A stretch of 64,000 nucleotides of DNA from Neckera pumila (GCA_963969595.1 OZ018408.1:33542108-33606107), one strand, 5' to 3'. Shown: positions 34,264-46,439, counted from the stretch's first letter. Notes: generated from the letters alone by a model not told the origin. Made by a program: numbers and translations.

Positions 34264-35361
34264 AATGACAATCACATCAAAGTGATGTAATTCAAGCATT
34301 GAGATAATTGATCTCTATAAATTGATTGCCATTTTGAATAAGTTTGCTATTTTGTTTACAGCTTTAACTCAAAGTACTTAATTTGTTGTTAACCCCAATG
34401 TGTAGCTGCGACCTTGTAATTGACTGAGGCCGACCTTGTAATGCTGTGTTCTGACAAGTTCCGCCAAGTGTCCTCGTAGTTATTGATTTGGTGTGGAATA
34501 TACCACACCATTTCATCCCTCGGATGAAATGATGTGGTATATTCTACATCATGCCATCCAGGGAAGGCAATCGCAATGACTGCTACTGAATGTTATGAAC
34601 ATTCTTGAACAACAAGAATATTTTGTGGCCCAAAAATTATGGGCATGCATGCATTCAAGATTTATTATAGTAAAAGGAGTCTTGATTTATGGGAAGATAT
34701 GGTACCTTGTTTTTGAAGTTCAAGAACCTTTTTTGCATTTTAATTAATTATAAGACAAAAAGCTGTCCAAAGTGCTAGGAAGCTACGGTAGTAAGGTTGT
34801 TGCATTTGAGCTTGATAAGGTTTAAGTCATGGTATGATAACTAGGGTGATTGCAAGAAAGACCAAACTATTTTGTGTCACATTTAGAGTGACAAAGTTGT
34901 CATTAGCTATAACTTTTGAAGCATGAATCCAATAAACAGTTTAAATTTTTATTGAAGAAAGCTAACATGATTGTAATCATATCCCTTTCATTTTATTAAA
35001 AAAATTCATTATATATCTAAAAATCAATTTTGCTAATTTGTCACACTTCGAGTTTAAGGAATTTTAGCATTGGGAAATATCCAAAATTAATGATTTAGAT
35101 ATGAAATTTCTTGTAGTCTATTTCCACAATAGAAAAATATGTGCTTATGAAGGGGCATCTATAAATGCATTATTTTATATCCTCTACATTTGTGCAAATA
35201 AAACTCCCTAACGTGAGCGCTTCTAAACATTGAATATGGTTTTGACTTCATTCTTTTGGTGTAATCTAATCACCATCAAGTCCTAGCCATTACGAATAGA
35301 CACTTTATTCACGTCGGCCTTCTTTGAATACCGGATTTCTTATCTATCTATCTATTCTAAC
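34264..35361. other. AT-rich spacer with a short hairpin
   Basis: No gene is seen. At 34490-34550 an imperfect 29-base palindrome (GGATGAAATGATGTGG and its partner) has a 3-base loop. A short (TATC)n run ends the stretch near 35,355. Confidence 0.4.
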
Positions 35362-35633
35362 CATTAGTAAAAATTTTAGCCCTCCAAAAGGCCTCCAAGG
35401 TATTGATTTACGGGACCCCTTTGGTGCAATTTCAAAATGAATAAAAAAATATTTTTTTTGGAAAAATATATAATTAAAAAATAAATAATAAATAAAAATT
35501 GACTTGCCACGTAGCACCCAAAGTCTTAAAAAAAATTCATAAATTTATAATTTATAATTTTGATTTTTTTCCATAATTGCACCAGGCGGGTGCAGAACTC
35601 GTGGCCTTCTAGAGGGCTGAATTTTTTTTAATG
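35362..35633. mobile_element. CATTA-ended MITE, copy M3 (about 272 bp)
   Basis: The ends CATTAGTAAAAATTTTAGCC and GAGGGCTGAATTTTTTTTAATG are inverted repeats. The interior is A/T runs flanking a TTGCCACGTAGCACCC motif and a TGCACCAGGCGGGTGCA inverted motif. Confidence 0.55.
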
Positions 35634-36143
35634 AAACTTCTAATTTTTGGGTTTTTAATTCAGGGTTTTCTATTTATTATTAATTTTTACCTCATTGTGT
35701 TCATTTTTTATGACAATTTGTCTTTTTTTCACATAGTACTATTTTAGTACTCGTAAATTGTCCATAGTACTTGTACCAATATTTCTAATGGTTGATTTTT
35801 ATGATCAACAGTTGAGATTATTCTACTACATAGTACTCATACTCTTCACCATTTGAAACCCACTGTTTTTGGAAAAATGCTACAAAATGATTAAAAACCT
35901 GAAGCCTAAAAATTATTTTTTCAATTGTAGCATTGTTTCTTATCGCTCGTCTACCACTAAAATTTATTCCCACATTTTCCAAATAGCAATACTATACTAC
36001 TGTAGTCATTTTGCCCATAATGGGAGTAGTTTACCTTAGATCAGCTACATGCACAAGCTTACCGACTTCAATGAGATAGCTCTGTCATAACCAAGAACCC
36101 TTGCATGATGCACAAAAATATAACCAGTCATTTTTTGTGCTTA

Positions 36144-36517
36144 GAGCATTGCCACCATTTCGCAGGAAAGCGACAGCACCAAAAGAGCTTTGCTGTGTTG
36201 ACTTTGTGGCTTTCCACCCGGTGTGACGTTGGTGTCCCACTCTTCCGAGCCTAGCACCACTACATCAACTAAAGTTCATGCACGTGTTGTGTTGATGGAG
36301 CATGTTGACAAAAAGCTGTCAACTATTCCTCCAGAGTACCCCCAAATAGTAGCTCAGTATACAAGAGATGGCACGGGAAGATGCCGTGCCAAGCCATTTT
36401 TTTTTGTTGGCCCGGCTCAGTAAACACCTTCCCTGAGTCCGCAGTGGGGGGAACAAATGTTCTGGGCTCAGCAAACACCAGGCCGTGCCAAAATTTTGCG
36501 TAACAGTGGCAATGCTC
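36144..36517. mobile_element. PIF/Harbinger-like MITE with TTA target duplication (374 bp)
   Basis: The ends are GAGCATTGCCAC and GTGGCAATGCTC. TTA flanks both sides (36141-36143 and 36518-36520). GAGCAT...-type ends with a 3-bp TTA/TAA duplication are typical of plant Tourist/PIF elements. The interior has a GGCACGG...CCGTGCC stem and no real ORF. Confidence 0.75.
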
Positions 36518-37264
36518 TTATAGCCGTAATCAAAATGTCGAACGGTATATAAAAATGCCAATGCTGCGTTTCGAAGCTCATGTGTGAAGAGTTTCATAGA
36601 GAATATGGCTCAGTGCTTTCACTTATTGTTCACTAGAATTTTAAAAATTGTAAAGTATGAAATTCATCCTGAAGGTCGAATTGCAGTGTTGAAGCTTGAA
36701 GTTCAAAGACTTCTAATATTACGGTCTTTCAGGGTCCCTCAATTTGATGACACCAAAAAGTACAGGACAGGACAAACATAACATCTTCAGACGCATATAT
36801 GATAGGTTAAATTTGTAAATTGTGTCTCGAACTCAAATCCAGAAGACCGAAATTTGCCATTACAAGTTCAGAATGCCATTCCGATATCGCATTGTGTCCA
36901 GTAATGAATAAGAGGGGACGAAGCTACCAAAATAAACATTGCACCAATACACAGACATTGACGGCAGCATGCATGAGCTTTCACCAAGAAACAAAAAGAG
37001 CAGAACAGAAGAACCCTAATCCATCGAAAGGAATATTGAAAATACAGGGAAAGAGCAGAGCACATCAAGAGCCTCAAATGAAGAGATTCACATCAGAATA
37101 ATTTTATTCATCCACAAATCAAAATAACACAATTATGTACACCATTCGGGGCTACACGCACCCTGTGCAAAAAATTGGACCCAGAAAAAATAATCAACTC
37201 CAAGCGCACTACCTTGAGTGCGTGCGCTCCGCCGCACGGATCAATCCAAAGCTGAAACTGCCCT

Positions 37265-37486
37265 CTAGAAGGGGATAGCGCTGGCGACGCGCGGGTACAC
37301 CACGCGGTTGGGGTGGTGCAACAAACGGCGCGCCTTCTGCTTGCGGAAGCAATACAGAGCGGCGCCCAACGGCCACTCCACCACGGCGGTGATGAGGAAC
37401 GCTACAACCCCAAGCGTGGGTCCGACGATCTTGCAGCGGCAAGGGTTCTGCCGAGTCCCGCACTGCACGCACAAAGGAATCGCCAT
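37265..37486 (-). CDS. Small Cys-rich membrane protein, 73 aa, copy D2
   Basis: This is the same 73-codon frame as D1, from ATG at 37486 to TAG, starting MAIPLCVQCG. Nearly every residue of the membrane segment and tail is identical. Homology with D1 continues about 500 bases downstream and 450 bases upstream, so D1 (about 31.99-33.24 kb) and D2 (about 36.70-37.95 kb) are a direct segmental duplication some 4.7 kb apart. AATAAA on the minus strand lies at 37103-37108 as the likely polyA signal. The intact frame in a repeat-rich setting argues for function in at least some copies. Confidence 0.82.
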   Translation of the reverse strand: MAIPLCVQCGTRQNPCRCKIVGPTLGVVAFLITAVVEWPLGAALYCFRKQKARRLLHHPNRVVYPRVASAIPF

Positions 37487-37745
37487 CGATTGCTCACGCG
37501 CTTGCTACACACCAAAAGAATGCTAGCTTAGCTTGGATCTTCTTGCTGCACCCTCGCCCGATCGCCAAGCTTGAAATTCCAATGCCAAAAGATTGGAATG
37601 TGAAGTTCCAAGAGATTGCGAAATTGAAGTTCGCTCGATCAAACGCGCCGAGAACTGTGAATCGGAAGAGAAACACTTGAATGTCTGCTACTGTGGGCTG
37701 TCTGTGGGTTATACTGATTTGTATGAAACGGGCTGAGGAGATGGA

Positions 37746-37751
37746 TTTATA
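37746..37751 (-). promoter_or_regulatory. TATA box of copy D2
   Basis: The minus strand reads ACCGTATAAATCC, aligned with the D1 TATA box and about 260 bases before the start codon. Confidence 0.6.
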
Positions 37752-37788
37752 CGGTGGCGAGGAATGAGATTAAATGAATCTATTACGT

Positions 37789-37833
37789 ACACGTGTTGCA
37801 CTGGGGGCTCTCTGAGGCTAGTTGACACGTGTC
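37789..37833 (-). promoter_or_regulatory. Paired ACACGTGT / GACACGTGTC boxes of copy D2
   Basis: ACACGTGT at 37789-37796 and GACACGTGTC at 37824-37833 repeat the arrangement seen upstream of D1, with about 11 more bases between the two boxes. Confidence 0.6.
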
Positions 37834-38027
37834 GTGCGGAATGGCTTTCTGGTCTTGGCGGCCGGGTGGATTAAGTTGAACGGCTTCTTACCTTTTGGCG
37901 ATGTCTTTTCTCCAGCTGGCAGTGTTTTTATTTTTTCAATTTTGTAAAGGCCGCTTTACACGTGAATGAGAGTTACACTTAACAAAATGTATTCACAATT
38001 TCACACTTAGGAAGGTGACGAAAACTG

Positions 38028-38302
38028 CATTACAAGAATTCTGAACCCTGCAAAGGGCTGCGAGATTTTGATTTTTGGCATCCCGCGGTGCAATTACAGA
38101 AATAATAATAAAATATTTTTTTTTGAAAAAAAATGTTAAAAAATAAGAACTCTGAGTGGCTCTGACATGGCACCAGTAGTGCCATGTCAACACCCAACTT
38201 TTTAAAAATAAATAATAATTTTTTATTTCTATTTTTTTCCATAATTGCACCTCAGGGGTGCAAAACTCTTGGCCCCTTTGAGGGCTGAAATTTTTCCTAA
38301 TG
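38028..38302. mobile_element. CATTA-ended MITE, copy M4 (about 275 bp)
   Basis: The ends CATTACAAGAATTCTGAACCC and GGGCTGAAATTTTTCCTAATG pair imperfectly. The interior has A/T runs, a GACATGGCACCAGTAGTGCCATGTC palindrome-like centre (about 38,165-38,190) and TGCACC motifs. Confidence 0.55.
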
Positions 38303-38449
38303 GTAGGATATTGTATCAATTGTAGCCTATAAGGTTTGTGACATTTAATCCACATTAATTGTATTCTAATCTTGTAGGTTTGCTTATAATTTTCCTATCT
38401 TTGAAAATTTGTTCACATAGAAGAAGGGAATATGATCTTCAACCTTTAA

Positions 38450-39711
38450 CCCCTAAAGGACTAAACAACGTTTTTTGGCAACATAGCGATTTTGGGCAAT
38501 TCACTACGAATGAAAACTTTAGTTTGTTTCTTTAAAATTTTCACACAACATGTGTCCAAGGAGTAGCTTTAAATCCCAACAATTTCAGAACTTTTGACTA
38601 CATGGTTAAAAAGTTATTGGATGATATGTCATTTTCAACGGGCAGCTCAAAAAATTCTGAAAAAATGCTTTTAAAAAAACAAAAATTTGAAATTAGTTTT
38701 CTAGATTTATATATACGTGGAAAAGCTTTTATCATTCCATTTTGATTTATGAGATGAAAGTTATGAAGTATTCTAGTTTGCAGGCAGTTATCACTAGAAG
38801 AAAATTGTGTTCTACTTGACAAAATAGTATCAAGTAGTTTTTGTTGAGTTCTCTGTTCGTAACGCAAAATTCTGCATTTTGAAAACAAAATTCTGCATTT
38901 CACTTGTCAAAAATCTGCATTTTACTTGTCAAATTCTGTATTGAAACATTGAAACGCAGAATTCTGCGTTACAAATGGAGAACTCAACAAAAACTACATG
39001 ATACTATTTTGTTGACTCAACAAAAACTACTTGACACTGTTTTGTTGAGTACAACGCAGTTTTTGTCAAGTAAAACGCAGATTTGACATTCATAATGCAA
39101 TTTTTGTCAAGTAGAATGCAGTTTTCTTCTAGTGTATGGATTCCCTACTCTAAAATAAACTTTAAAGTCTTTTGTTTAACTCCATTTTTAAATATTTTTT
39201 GAAAAAAATAAAAGCATAGGGTGTACATTGTTTATTACAACATTACAACCGTTGGAATTGGCATTTTTCAATTCTATAAAAAAATTCTTAACAATTTAGT
39301 GTTATAAATCATTTTCTACTTCTTTCTACTTACTATTTTTTCCTATATGTTGTACAATTCCAAATGATCTGAAATTTTTCAAGCATGTAGCCAACTTGCT
39401 TTGAAGAATGAATCTAAAGATTAACCACCATTTTGGACATTTTTTCAAACAAATGTGACCTTGTGAAGTGCAGTTGCCTGTTTTTTTGCACGGCCAAGAA
39501 AAGGGTTTTTGTCAATCCAAATGCTAATACTTTGCAATCTACATGGTGGAAAATTCTAAAAAAATTTCTACATCTTTTTCAAACCAAATTACAACAAGAT
39601 CCTATTGTTATATGTGTTCAAAAATGTTTTTCTTCTAAAATTTGGTACTTGTACTAGAAATGGCAGTTTTGAAGCTTTTTTGGTGAAAACATAATCTCTG
39701 ACCTTTAGGGA
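38450..39711. mobile_element. TTAA-flanked inverted-repeat element, copy E2 (about 1.26 kb, with nested insert)
   Basis: The left end is CCCCTAAAGGACTAAACAACG and the right end ...GACCTTTAGGGA, with TTAA on both outer sides (38446-38449, 39712-39715). It is collinear with E1 apart from a 343-bp insert. No coding capacity. Confidence 0.65.
38792..39134. mobile_element. CACTA-like MITE nested in E2 (343 bp)
   Basis: The ends are CACTAGAAGAAAATTG and its inverted partner ...TTTTCTTCTAGTG, with TAT on both sides as a 3-bp target duplication. The interior is made of repeated motifs, AATTCTGC(G/A)TT and ACTTGACAAA, in both orientations. The related element E1 has the empty site, with a single TAT before GGATTC (about 24,930), confirming both borders. 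Confidence 0.8.
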
Positions 39712-39715
39712 TTAA

Positions 39716-41600
39716 AGGACGGGCTGGTGACTATGAAAATCATCCCTTTTGGCATTATGTGAATAGTTGGTTTAAAAAAATCTAAAAGAACTCATTGGTA
39801 GTCAAACTACTATATAGGACCTCTTCTTTCCACGCAAAATTCTGAAACTGAATAGTTGCATTTCTGTCCTACCTAAAAGGGTTCTTAGCCATTCATCAAT
39901 CAAAAAGTTGCCGCTGCATCGTTTATGGGTTAAGTAGTAAATGAAGAACAATAAAGAATAGTCTATCTTTCATATGACAATTTAATATCCACAAAGTTAT
40001 ATTTTGTATCCTACCTTTTCATCATTATTTTATTTTCAACATTTTTTTAAGATTATAATCTATGAGAATAAATTATAACCTTGAAGTACTAGAGATATAA
40101 TCCATCCATTATGTCATATACTACATTGAAGTAGGGTAAAGATTTGTGCTCTTGGTACAATTTATGTAGTAGAGTTTCAAATCTTAACGCCTTGAATTTT
40201 ACATTCATTTCTATGTAGGGATTTATCCTATAATGGATTGTTGTCATCAATATTATACTTTGAATAAAGAATCTCTATTCATTATATAGTGCAAATAAGG
40301 ACAAGAAATAAATGAATCTACAAAGCTTTGGATATAATTTACAAATCCAACCAAAAGATCGTTAGAAGATATTTGAGGCTAACGAAAGACCATTTTAGGC
40401 CTATTCACATTGTTGTTCCTTCCACATCAAAAGAATGGCCGGCTGCCAAAAAAATAAATTAAAATAATTTAAACTAAAATAGAATAATAATAAAATTTAA
40501 AATAATAATAATTTTTAAAGGAAAAAAAGGTTGAATATTTTATTTTTATTTTTCAAAAATAAAATAAAATAATATGATGTGGCAAGGTCTCGGCCATGTC
40601 ATATTGCTGTAGTGATGCAATTCTCTTGTTCCTTGTAGCTTGAGAACTTGCGGTCTTCCATTGGCCTCAAATGTCTTCTAATGAAGGCTGACAAAGCCAT
40701 TGATTGCAACATATGAAGTTTGTAAAAGATGATTCTAATAGTTACTGTTTTGTCACTATTGCGTTGAAAGCCTAGCATAGCAACAAGCTAACAATGATAC
40801 ATAATTTATGAAATCTTTGCTCAGCCTTGGTACAATAGAGGAACTGAAAAAAATTACAAAGACAAGTTTCTCACACATCCGGTAAGCAAAGGTGAACAAT
40901 TGTGCGGAGGCTTCAAAGTATTGATTAGAGAAAATGTCAAGCCATATATGGGTTACTTGGATGCCTGAAAATGTGCATTTAGAGAAAACTTCAGCCCCCA
41001 AAAGCCGTTAGAAAATCTATAATGTGAGTAGTCAGCCAATGTGCCTTGTTGGATTTTTGGTTAAAAAATATTTTTAATTAATTTTAAAAAATATATTTTT
41101 TTGTACAAAAACAAAAGCAAAACAAAAGCTATTTTTTTAGTTATATTTGTGCATCTGCCAAATTCATAACGACCATCCACAAGGCCGAGATTTCCTGTAA
41201 TAATAACTGATAAACAATATTGTAGGCACCTAAGAGGTCTGGTAGAAAATAAATAGAAAAATGGACGTTGGATTTTTTTTATTGTAAGAGCCAAAATCAA
41301 GGGAAACTAAAGTCAAGTAATGTTGAAAATTTAATACTTTTGAGTAAAACATCAATCCACTATTTCACCATTTATCCATTATAGGAGAATTGGGGTGTAC
41401 GAGTGCCCAAAAAAAAATTGGCCTATTTTCCCAAAAGGTACAATGGAAAATCCATTTTAATTCCAACATGGCGTTGTCCATGTTGGAACCTCAGGTGGTG
41501 ACATCAGATTGGGAAGGGGTTTGGACCAGTAGCTATTCTTGGATGAAAACCATTAATTAAAGGTGGCATCATGAAAGTGGTCCTTGTAGTTTTATAAAAA
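39716..41600. other. AT-rich stretch with one CATTA-ended MITE
   Basis: Copy M5 of the CATTA family lies at about 40,391-40,682 (right end GGCCTCAAATGTCTTCTAATG). Near 41,460-41,490 an inverted TTCCAACATGG...CCATGTTGGAA motif occurs. No gene is supported before about 41.6 kb. Confidence 0.4.
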
Positions 41601-41605
41601 ACTGG

Positions 41606-43419
41606 ATGTTGACAACGTCTGTACCATGGTTTGTACAAGTCCCGACTCTATTGTGCTTAAAACAAGTAGTGGAGCCGCCCGTGAGGGTGATGGGTGGAAG
41701 TACCCCTGGCGGGAAAGTACAGACGTTGGAGTTCAAATTCTCGATTGCAAGTTCATGTCATCTCCAGTCAAACCAGGATCCGATTGCAATAGACTTTGAG
41801 CACAATTGAGAATGGCAATGGCGAATCGTCAACCTCGTGCCCAGGTGTGTGCAGTCACCTTGCACACTACTTACAACGATGATGGTAAGTGGATTCCAAC
41901 ACGATATGAGAAGTTTTCGTGGGTGAGGCTTAATCTAGGAAGGGTCGGCAATTGGGCTATAGAGGTGTGCAGGTTTGGAGGTGACAACATGAGGGGGTCC
42001 TACAAAGCTCAAATTGTGGATTTCCAGTTCAAGGTGGACAAGTGAAGGGTTGTCACCAACAAGCCGGAACTGCAGTCTGTGTTGGTGAGACACGCCTACA
42101 AAAGACACCAAGTGTTGTTAGATCCAGAAGAACGCCATGATCGAGTTCCCTGCAACTGTGAGATTTTGAAAAGCCTTAGAAGCCACTGCAATTTGATTCA
42201 CCGCTTGTTTCCAGCAGATATGTTTAATTCTCAAGTTCATATTGACATTGATCCTTGATAGTTGTTAATTCTGTGTTGTGTTTGCTATTGGTAACAGTTT
42301 TGTACCAGTCATATTTTGAGGACTGGGTGGAGCCGGGCTCTATACTGGGAGTCATTGTCGTTCTACAGCGATGTTGGTGAGGCCACCCGCGCAGGAAGGT
42401 CCTACACTGATCTCCTTAATAATGGGATTTTTTTCTCTAATCGTGTGTATGTTCCCCCCACACTAGGTCTTTTGTATGGCAGCACTGAGCCATTGCTGTT
42501 GTCAGCATTCACTGATGCCGAGTGGCCTCTTCCCGATATGCACACTAACGAGGCTTTCAGAGCAAAGTTTAGGGCGGACTTCCAATCGATAACTAAAGCC
42601 ACCACCAGGAGCCGCATGGGGCATTTGCAATGGTTTCTTCCACTACATGTTTTTGTCGATCTCTTTGCCCCAGATGGCGACAACATGAGACAGACATCTA
42701 CCCTGTATGTTCTAAACAACCCCAGTGACGAGTTGTTCACAAGTCTCATGGACCCGAGGTGGGAGCAAAAAATCGTGCTTGCAAAAGATATAGTCAGGTG
42801 CACGATTTCCAAGCCGTCTCTAACTTTCAGGTGTGTTTGATCAATCTCAATCCTCACTTGGGTACAAAAGGCTTTTGATGCCTACTCTCTGTTGCCAGCA
42901 CCTTTCCATTGCTGTGTTTCTAGAATTCTGTCCACAATCACTAACTTACTGGACGTGGGCAACAGCATTGCATTGTTGCAAAGGCCGTTACAATGTGTAG
43001 TTGAGGGTGATTCCAATTGTGCTGTGTGCATTATAGGTTGATTAACTCGTGTTCTTGTGCACAGATACCATTTGGAGAGATCCACTCTGTACACGAACTT
43101 CAAATACGGAAGGGAGCGTTTGGCACGAGATGGTGTTACCTGGAAACAAATTGACCAAACAAATGAAGAGGAGATGGTGTTTTTTCGTTGCTATTTTGAA
43201 AGTGTCATGGTTGCAACGTTTGAAGTTGGTCGAAGTTGGCACCTGACCCACATTCGGACAGAGGTTTCTATCATTCTAGGCGATGTGGCTCCAAAGGAGT
43301 TCCGGTTTAGATTGCAGCGAGAGGGGCATCCAGATGTTAACATCAACCCTAGGCATGAAGGATCTCAGATAGTAGCACAAGTCTTACCACCGTGGATTTT
43401 TCAAATAGTAGCATGTTAG
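41606..43419 (+). pseudogene. Unidentified three-exon gene, probably element-derived; one in-frame TGA
   Basis: A frame from about 41,806 (MANRQPRAQVCAVTLHTTYN) runs into TGA at 42043-42045 and then continues in the same frame to about 42,235 (ELQSVLVRHAYKRHQVLLDPEERHDRVPCNC). The second exon starts after GGTAACAG near 42,298 and ends CTTTCAG|GTGTGT near 42,830. The third starts after TGTGCACAG near 43,065 and joins in frame (LTF|RYHLERSTLYTNF), ending TAG near 43,419. Clean splicing and good ORF quality show a real gene. No known domain was recognised. It faces the RING-like gene at 44.4-46.2 kb tail to tail. The single TGA may be C to T decay of an Arg codon. Confidence 0.5.
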
Positions 43420-44440
43420 TTAGAACTTAGCAGAACTAGTGCTACACTTAGCTTTTTGATCACAGTCGGAACAATTCGGCTTTCAATTTTGTCAAGATAG
43501 TTTTTTCTACGTACTGGGGTGTTCAGCCCAATTTTCATGTCGAAAGCAACTCTAGTGGACAACAGTGTGAACATTGATGTTGAAGGATTACTAATACATG
43601 CCTATTTTCTACGTGTATACTCTGTGTTTCAACTTCTTTGCCACTCATGTTCTTGTGATCATTTGTTTCAAAAAGCTGGGTACATATCTTACACGGATTT
43701 GGGTTCAGGATATGATGTGTTTCCAACGTTCACAGAAAGAGGGCTGCTAGTGCATAGTTCTAGTTTAGACTTGTCATTTCTTTGTGTTTAGTTAATGTGC
43801 ACTTTACGCTACCATTGCAGCATAGTAATTTCTCTGCTTTAGAGGAGCATGTTGACACTGTGAAAGATGTCAAGTATTGAAATGAGAAGGTCTTCTTTTA
43901 TTATTTAATAGGGATGCTCAAGCGAGAAGACAAAGAGGCAGGCAACGCTTAGCATAACTAATAAGTATCAAAAGATCAAAACTATTATTATCCTCATGAA
44001 AATTTTGTTTCCAACATGGTCCTAATCTGAATTGTACACTAATGAGGTAACAGGTCTATGCCCGAGCTAGTCAAGGCATTTTGATATACACGCATCTAGT
44101 TCGGCTGAAATGGCATTCAATGACTTCGATCACTCCGATGGAGTTCCTTGTTCTTCAACAGCAAGTTCGTCTTCATCTGAGTTAGCAATCCCATTGACGT
44201 TTGATGAGTGTGGCTTGGACTGAGACGCAGTTGTCACTCCTGCGTTGGTAGCTTCTTCTTCCAGCTTCCTCCTTGCTTCAATTGTTTCATTTGCTGTTTT
44301 CAGCATGCCACATCAACAGAGCAAATTCACAAATTAGGACAGAGAACCAATGCGTTTCCAACAAACTGGAGGACATGAAAGAGTGATTCATCTCTGTAAA
44401 TTCCAACTAATCTACACAACTTCAAGCAGCAGAAACTATT

Positions 44441-46202
44441 TCAATTCTCGTCAACGAGGAACATTGGACACGCACTATGAAGTTCGAGGCATGTAATGGC
44501 TGCAGCAACAGCTTCTATGTATGGCCTCTCACGCTTACGGTTAGCAAAGCACGAAAATGGTAGGACTAGGTGAAGTAGAGCCATAAGCTGCGGGACATGC
44601 GTTCCACTCTTACCGACAAGGGGCGATGGACCCTCGGAAGGACCATTCGGTGGCGATGCACCCTTATTCGCCTCCCTCGGCTTAGTAAGCTTCGCCGGTG
44701 GTGAAGAGTGAGCGTTTCCAACAGCTGCTCTCTTCCGAACAACAAAACCGGGGGGCGGAGGCGTACGTTCTTCTTTTTTGACCACAGAACCCAGATCCAC
44801 TTGCTGTAAACCTTCACACCCCCATGATTCCAACCAACTCTGCTCCGCCACTTGTTTGCAACGAGGACAAACGGACGTACCAAACACTAGTTTGCCCCAC
44901 AAGCACCACGGATGAAACAGGCATCCACATGAGAAAAGAACAGCACAGTTGGCAACAAATAGATGCGAGCAGCTTCCACATGGTGCGTCTACCTTCAGAT
45001 CTAGAGCAACACCCGCTTCCGATACATTGATCCTAACAGGCTGTTTCGGCTTCATGGAGAATTGCGATGCTTTCTCAGCTGTCCATTTCTTCATCAGCGT
45101 TTCCAGCTCGTGTTCCCGATGCTCCTACTCAGTGCGGTCACGCTCTAAGGTCACCTTCAATTTCTCCAAGGACGCTTGGTTTGACTCCCAAAGATCATTG
45201 TTAGCTGCAATTCTTTTGTCAATCTGACGCTGTTGTTTGTCACACTCCTCCTTCTCTGTCACCTCCCCAGCTGCAGCATGGCCCTTGCTCTTCTTCCGCA
45301 GCTCATCCTTTACCTCATTGAGGCGCTCATCCTTAGCTTCCAACTCCCGACCAGTATCGGCTACTTTACCTTTCCTTACCTCCAGGGCCTGAATTGCCTG
45401 CCCGGATTCTTGCAGTGCTTCGGTCTTGGACTTGATATCCTTCAAGAGCTGCTCCACCTTCTGCACTGCATTGGCGCCACTTTTTGCTCCACTTGGACCC
45501 CCACCCCCACCAATGCCCTGACCTCCACAATGCTCATTGATGTACCTTGCGCACTCCTTCACAATGCCCGCCATTTGATTCTTCAATGCTGGAGGACCCA
45601 ATTTCTGAGGGTTGTTTCCAACATGCTTTCCGCGGTCTGCAATCACTTTAGCAGCTGCAGCAGCCCAATTGACCTTGTTACGCTTGTCTTGGTAATAGAA
45701 CACGTAAGCGCGGAGGAAGGTCAGACTAATCGCCTTGTTGTCGGAGATATCGCCGTATACGTAATGGTAACGCATTGTGATATAAATCCCGGGCAACTGG
45801 ATCGGCACACCAATCAAGCGGGTACCTCGACTTGTTTGCACCCTCTCCAGCAGTCCAGTCGCACTCGTATATCTCCGGTGGAACATGGACGTCCGTCACG
45901 TCTTTGGGCAGAGGACCGCTGTTGCAAAGCCCTACCACATCGTGAAAGAACTTCTCTTTGTAAATTGCTTTTGCTCTCCCTAACAAGCACGGTGCCACTA
46001 CAACCAACGACTTCCGCAACTCCCTTGGTAACCCCTCTAAGTCAAATGGCTCATCCCAAATTGAGCGAATTCCACCGTCGTTGACGTCTTCCTTCTTTGG
46101 TTGTTTCCCTGCAGTCTTTGGAGACCTCCGCTCCTCTTCAGAAAGAGCCGCTTTGCCTTTCACAAGGCTTTTTGATCGTGAGCTCCTGCCCCCAGTAGTC
46201 AT
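44441..46202 (-). pseudogene. Coiled-coil protein with C-terminal RING-like zinc finger, copy B1 (TAG and frame break)
   Basis: From ATG at 46202 comes a basic, Ser-rich start, then a conserved N-terminal domain (ELRKSLVVVAPCLLGRAKAIYKEKFFHDVVGLC). The frame shifts near 45,750-45,800; the paralogue B2 shows that the two pieces were continuous. Then SLTFLRAYVFYYQDK...KVNWA...KLGPPALKNQM, a Gly-rich linker, a long coiled coil, a TAG at 45125-45127, and after it in the same frame a finger: CGSC...CGCLFHPWC...CPRC (Cys/His spacing of a RING-like fold). A Pro/Ser-rich tail follows to the TAA. Function unknown. Domain sharing with B2 over the full length supports a real, now damaged, gene of a mobile element. 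Confidence 0.6.
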
Positions 46203-46298
46203 GTTGAAAGCACAGGAAGGTAAGAGAGGCTTTTACACAGAGAACAAAGGAAGAGAGAAGAAGGGGATGGAAACAAGCCTACACAAAGAATAACGACA

Positions 46299-46404
46299 AA
46301 GGAAGAGAGAAGAAGGCAATGGCGACAAGCAACGAAGAGAGAAGAAGGCGATGACAACAAGCAACGGAGAGAGAAGAAGGATGGCAACAAGCAGTGGAGA
46401 GAGA
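46299..46404. repeat. Tandem repeat, about 32-bp unit
   Basis: Three and a bit copies of GAAGAGAGAAGAAGG followed by (C/G)(A/G)ATG...AACAAGCA. It lies upstream of the ATG of gene B1 and may be in its 5' leader, giving a GA/CT-rich tract. Confidence 0.7.
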
Positions 46405-46439
46405 CAAGGTATCTGCATTCTTTGAAGCCTGCTTAGCGT

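Noticed and set aside
45233..46084. 283-codon + strand ORF
   Set aside because: Antisense to RING-like gene B1, whose minus-strand frame is confirmed by paralogue B2.
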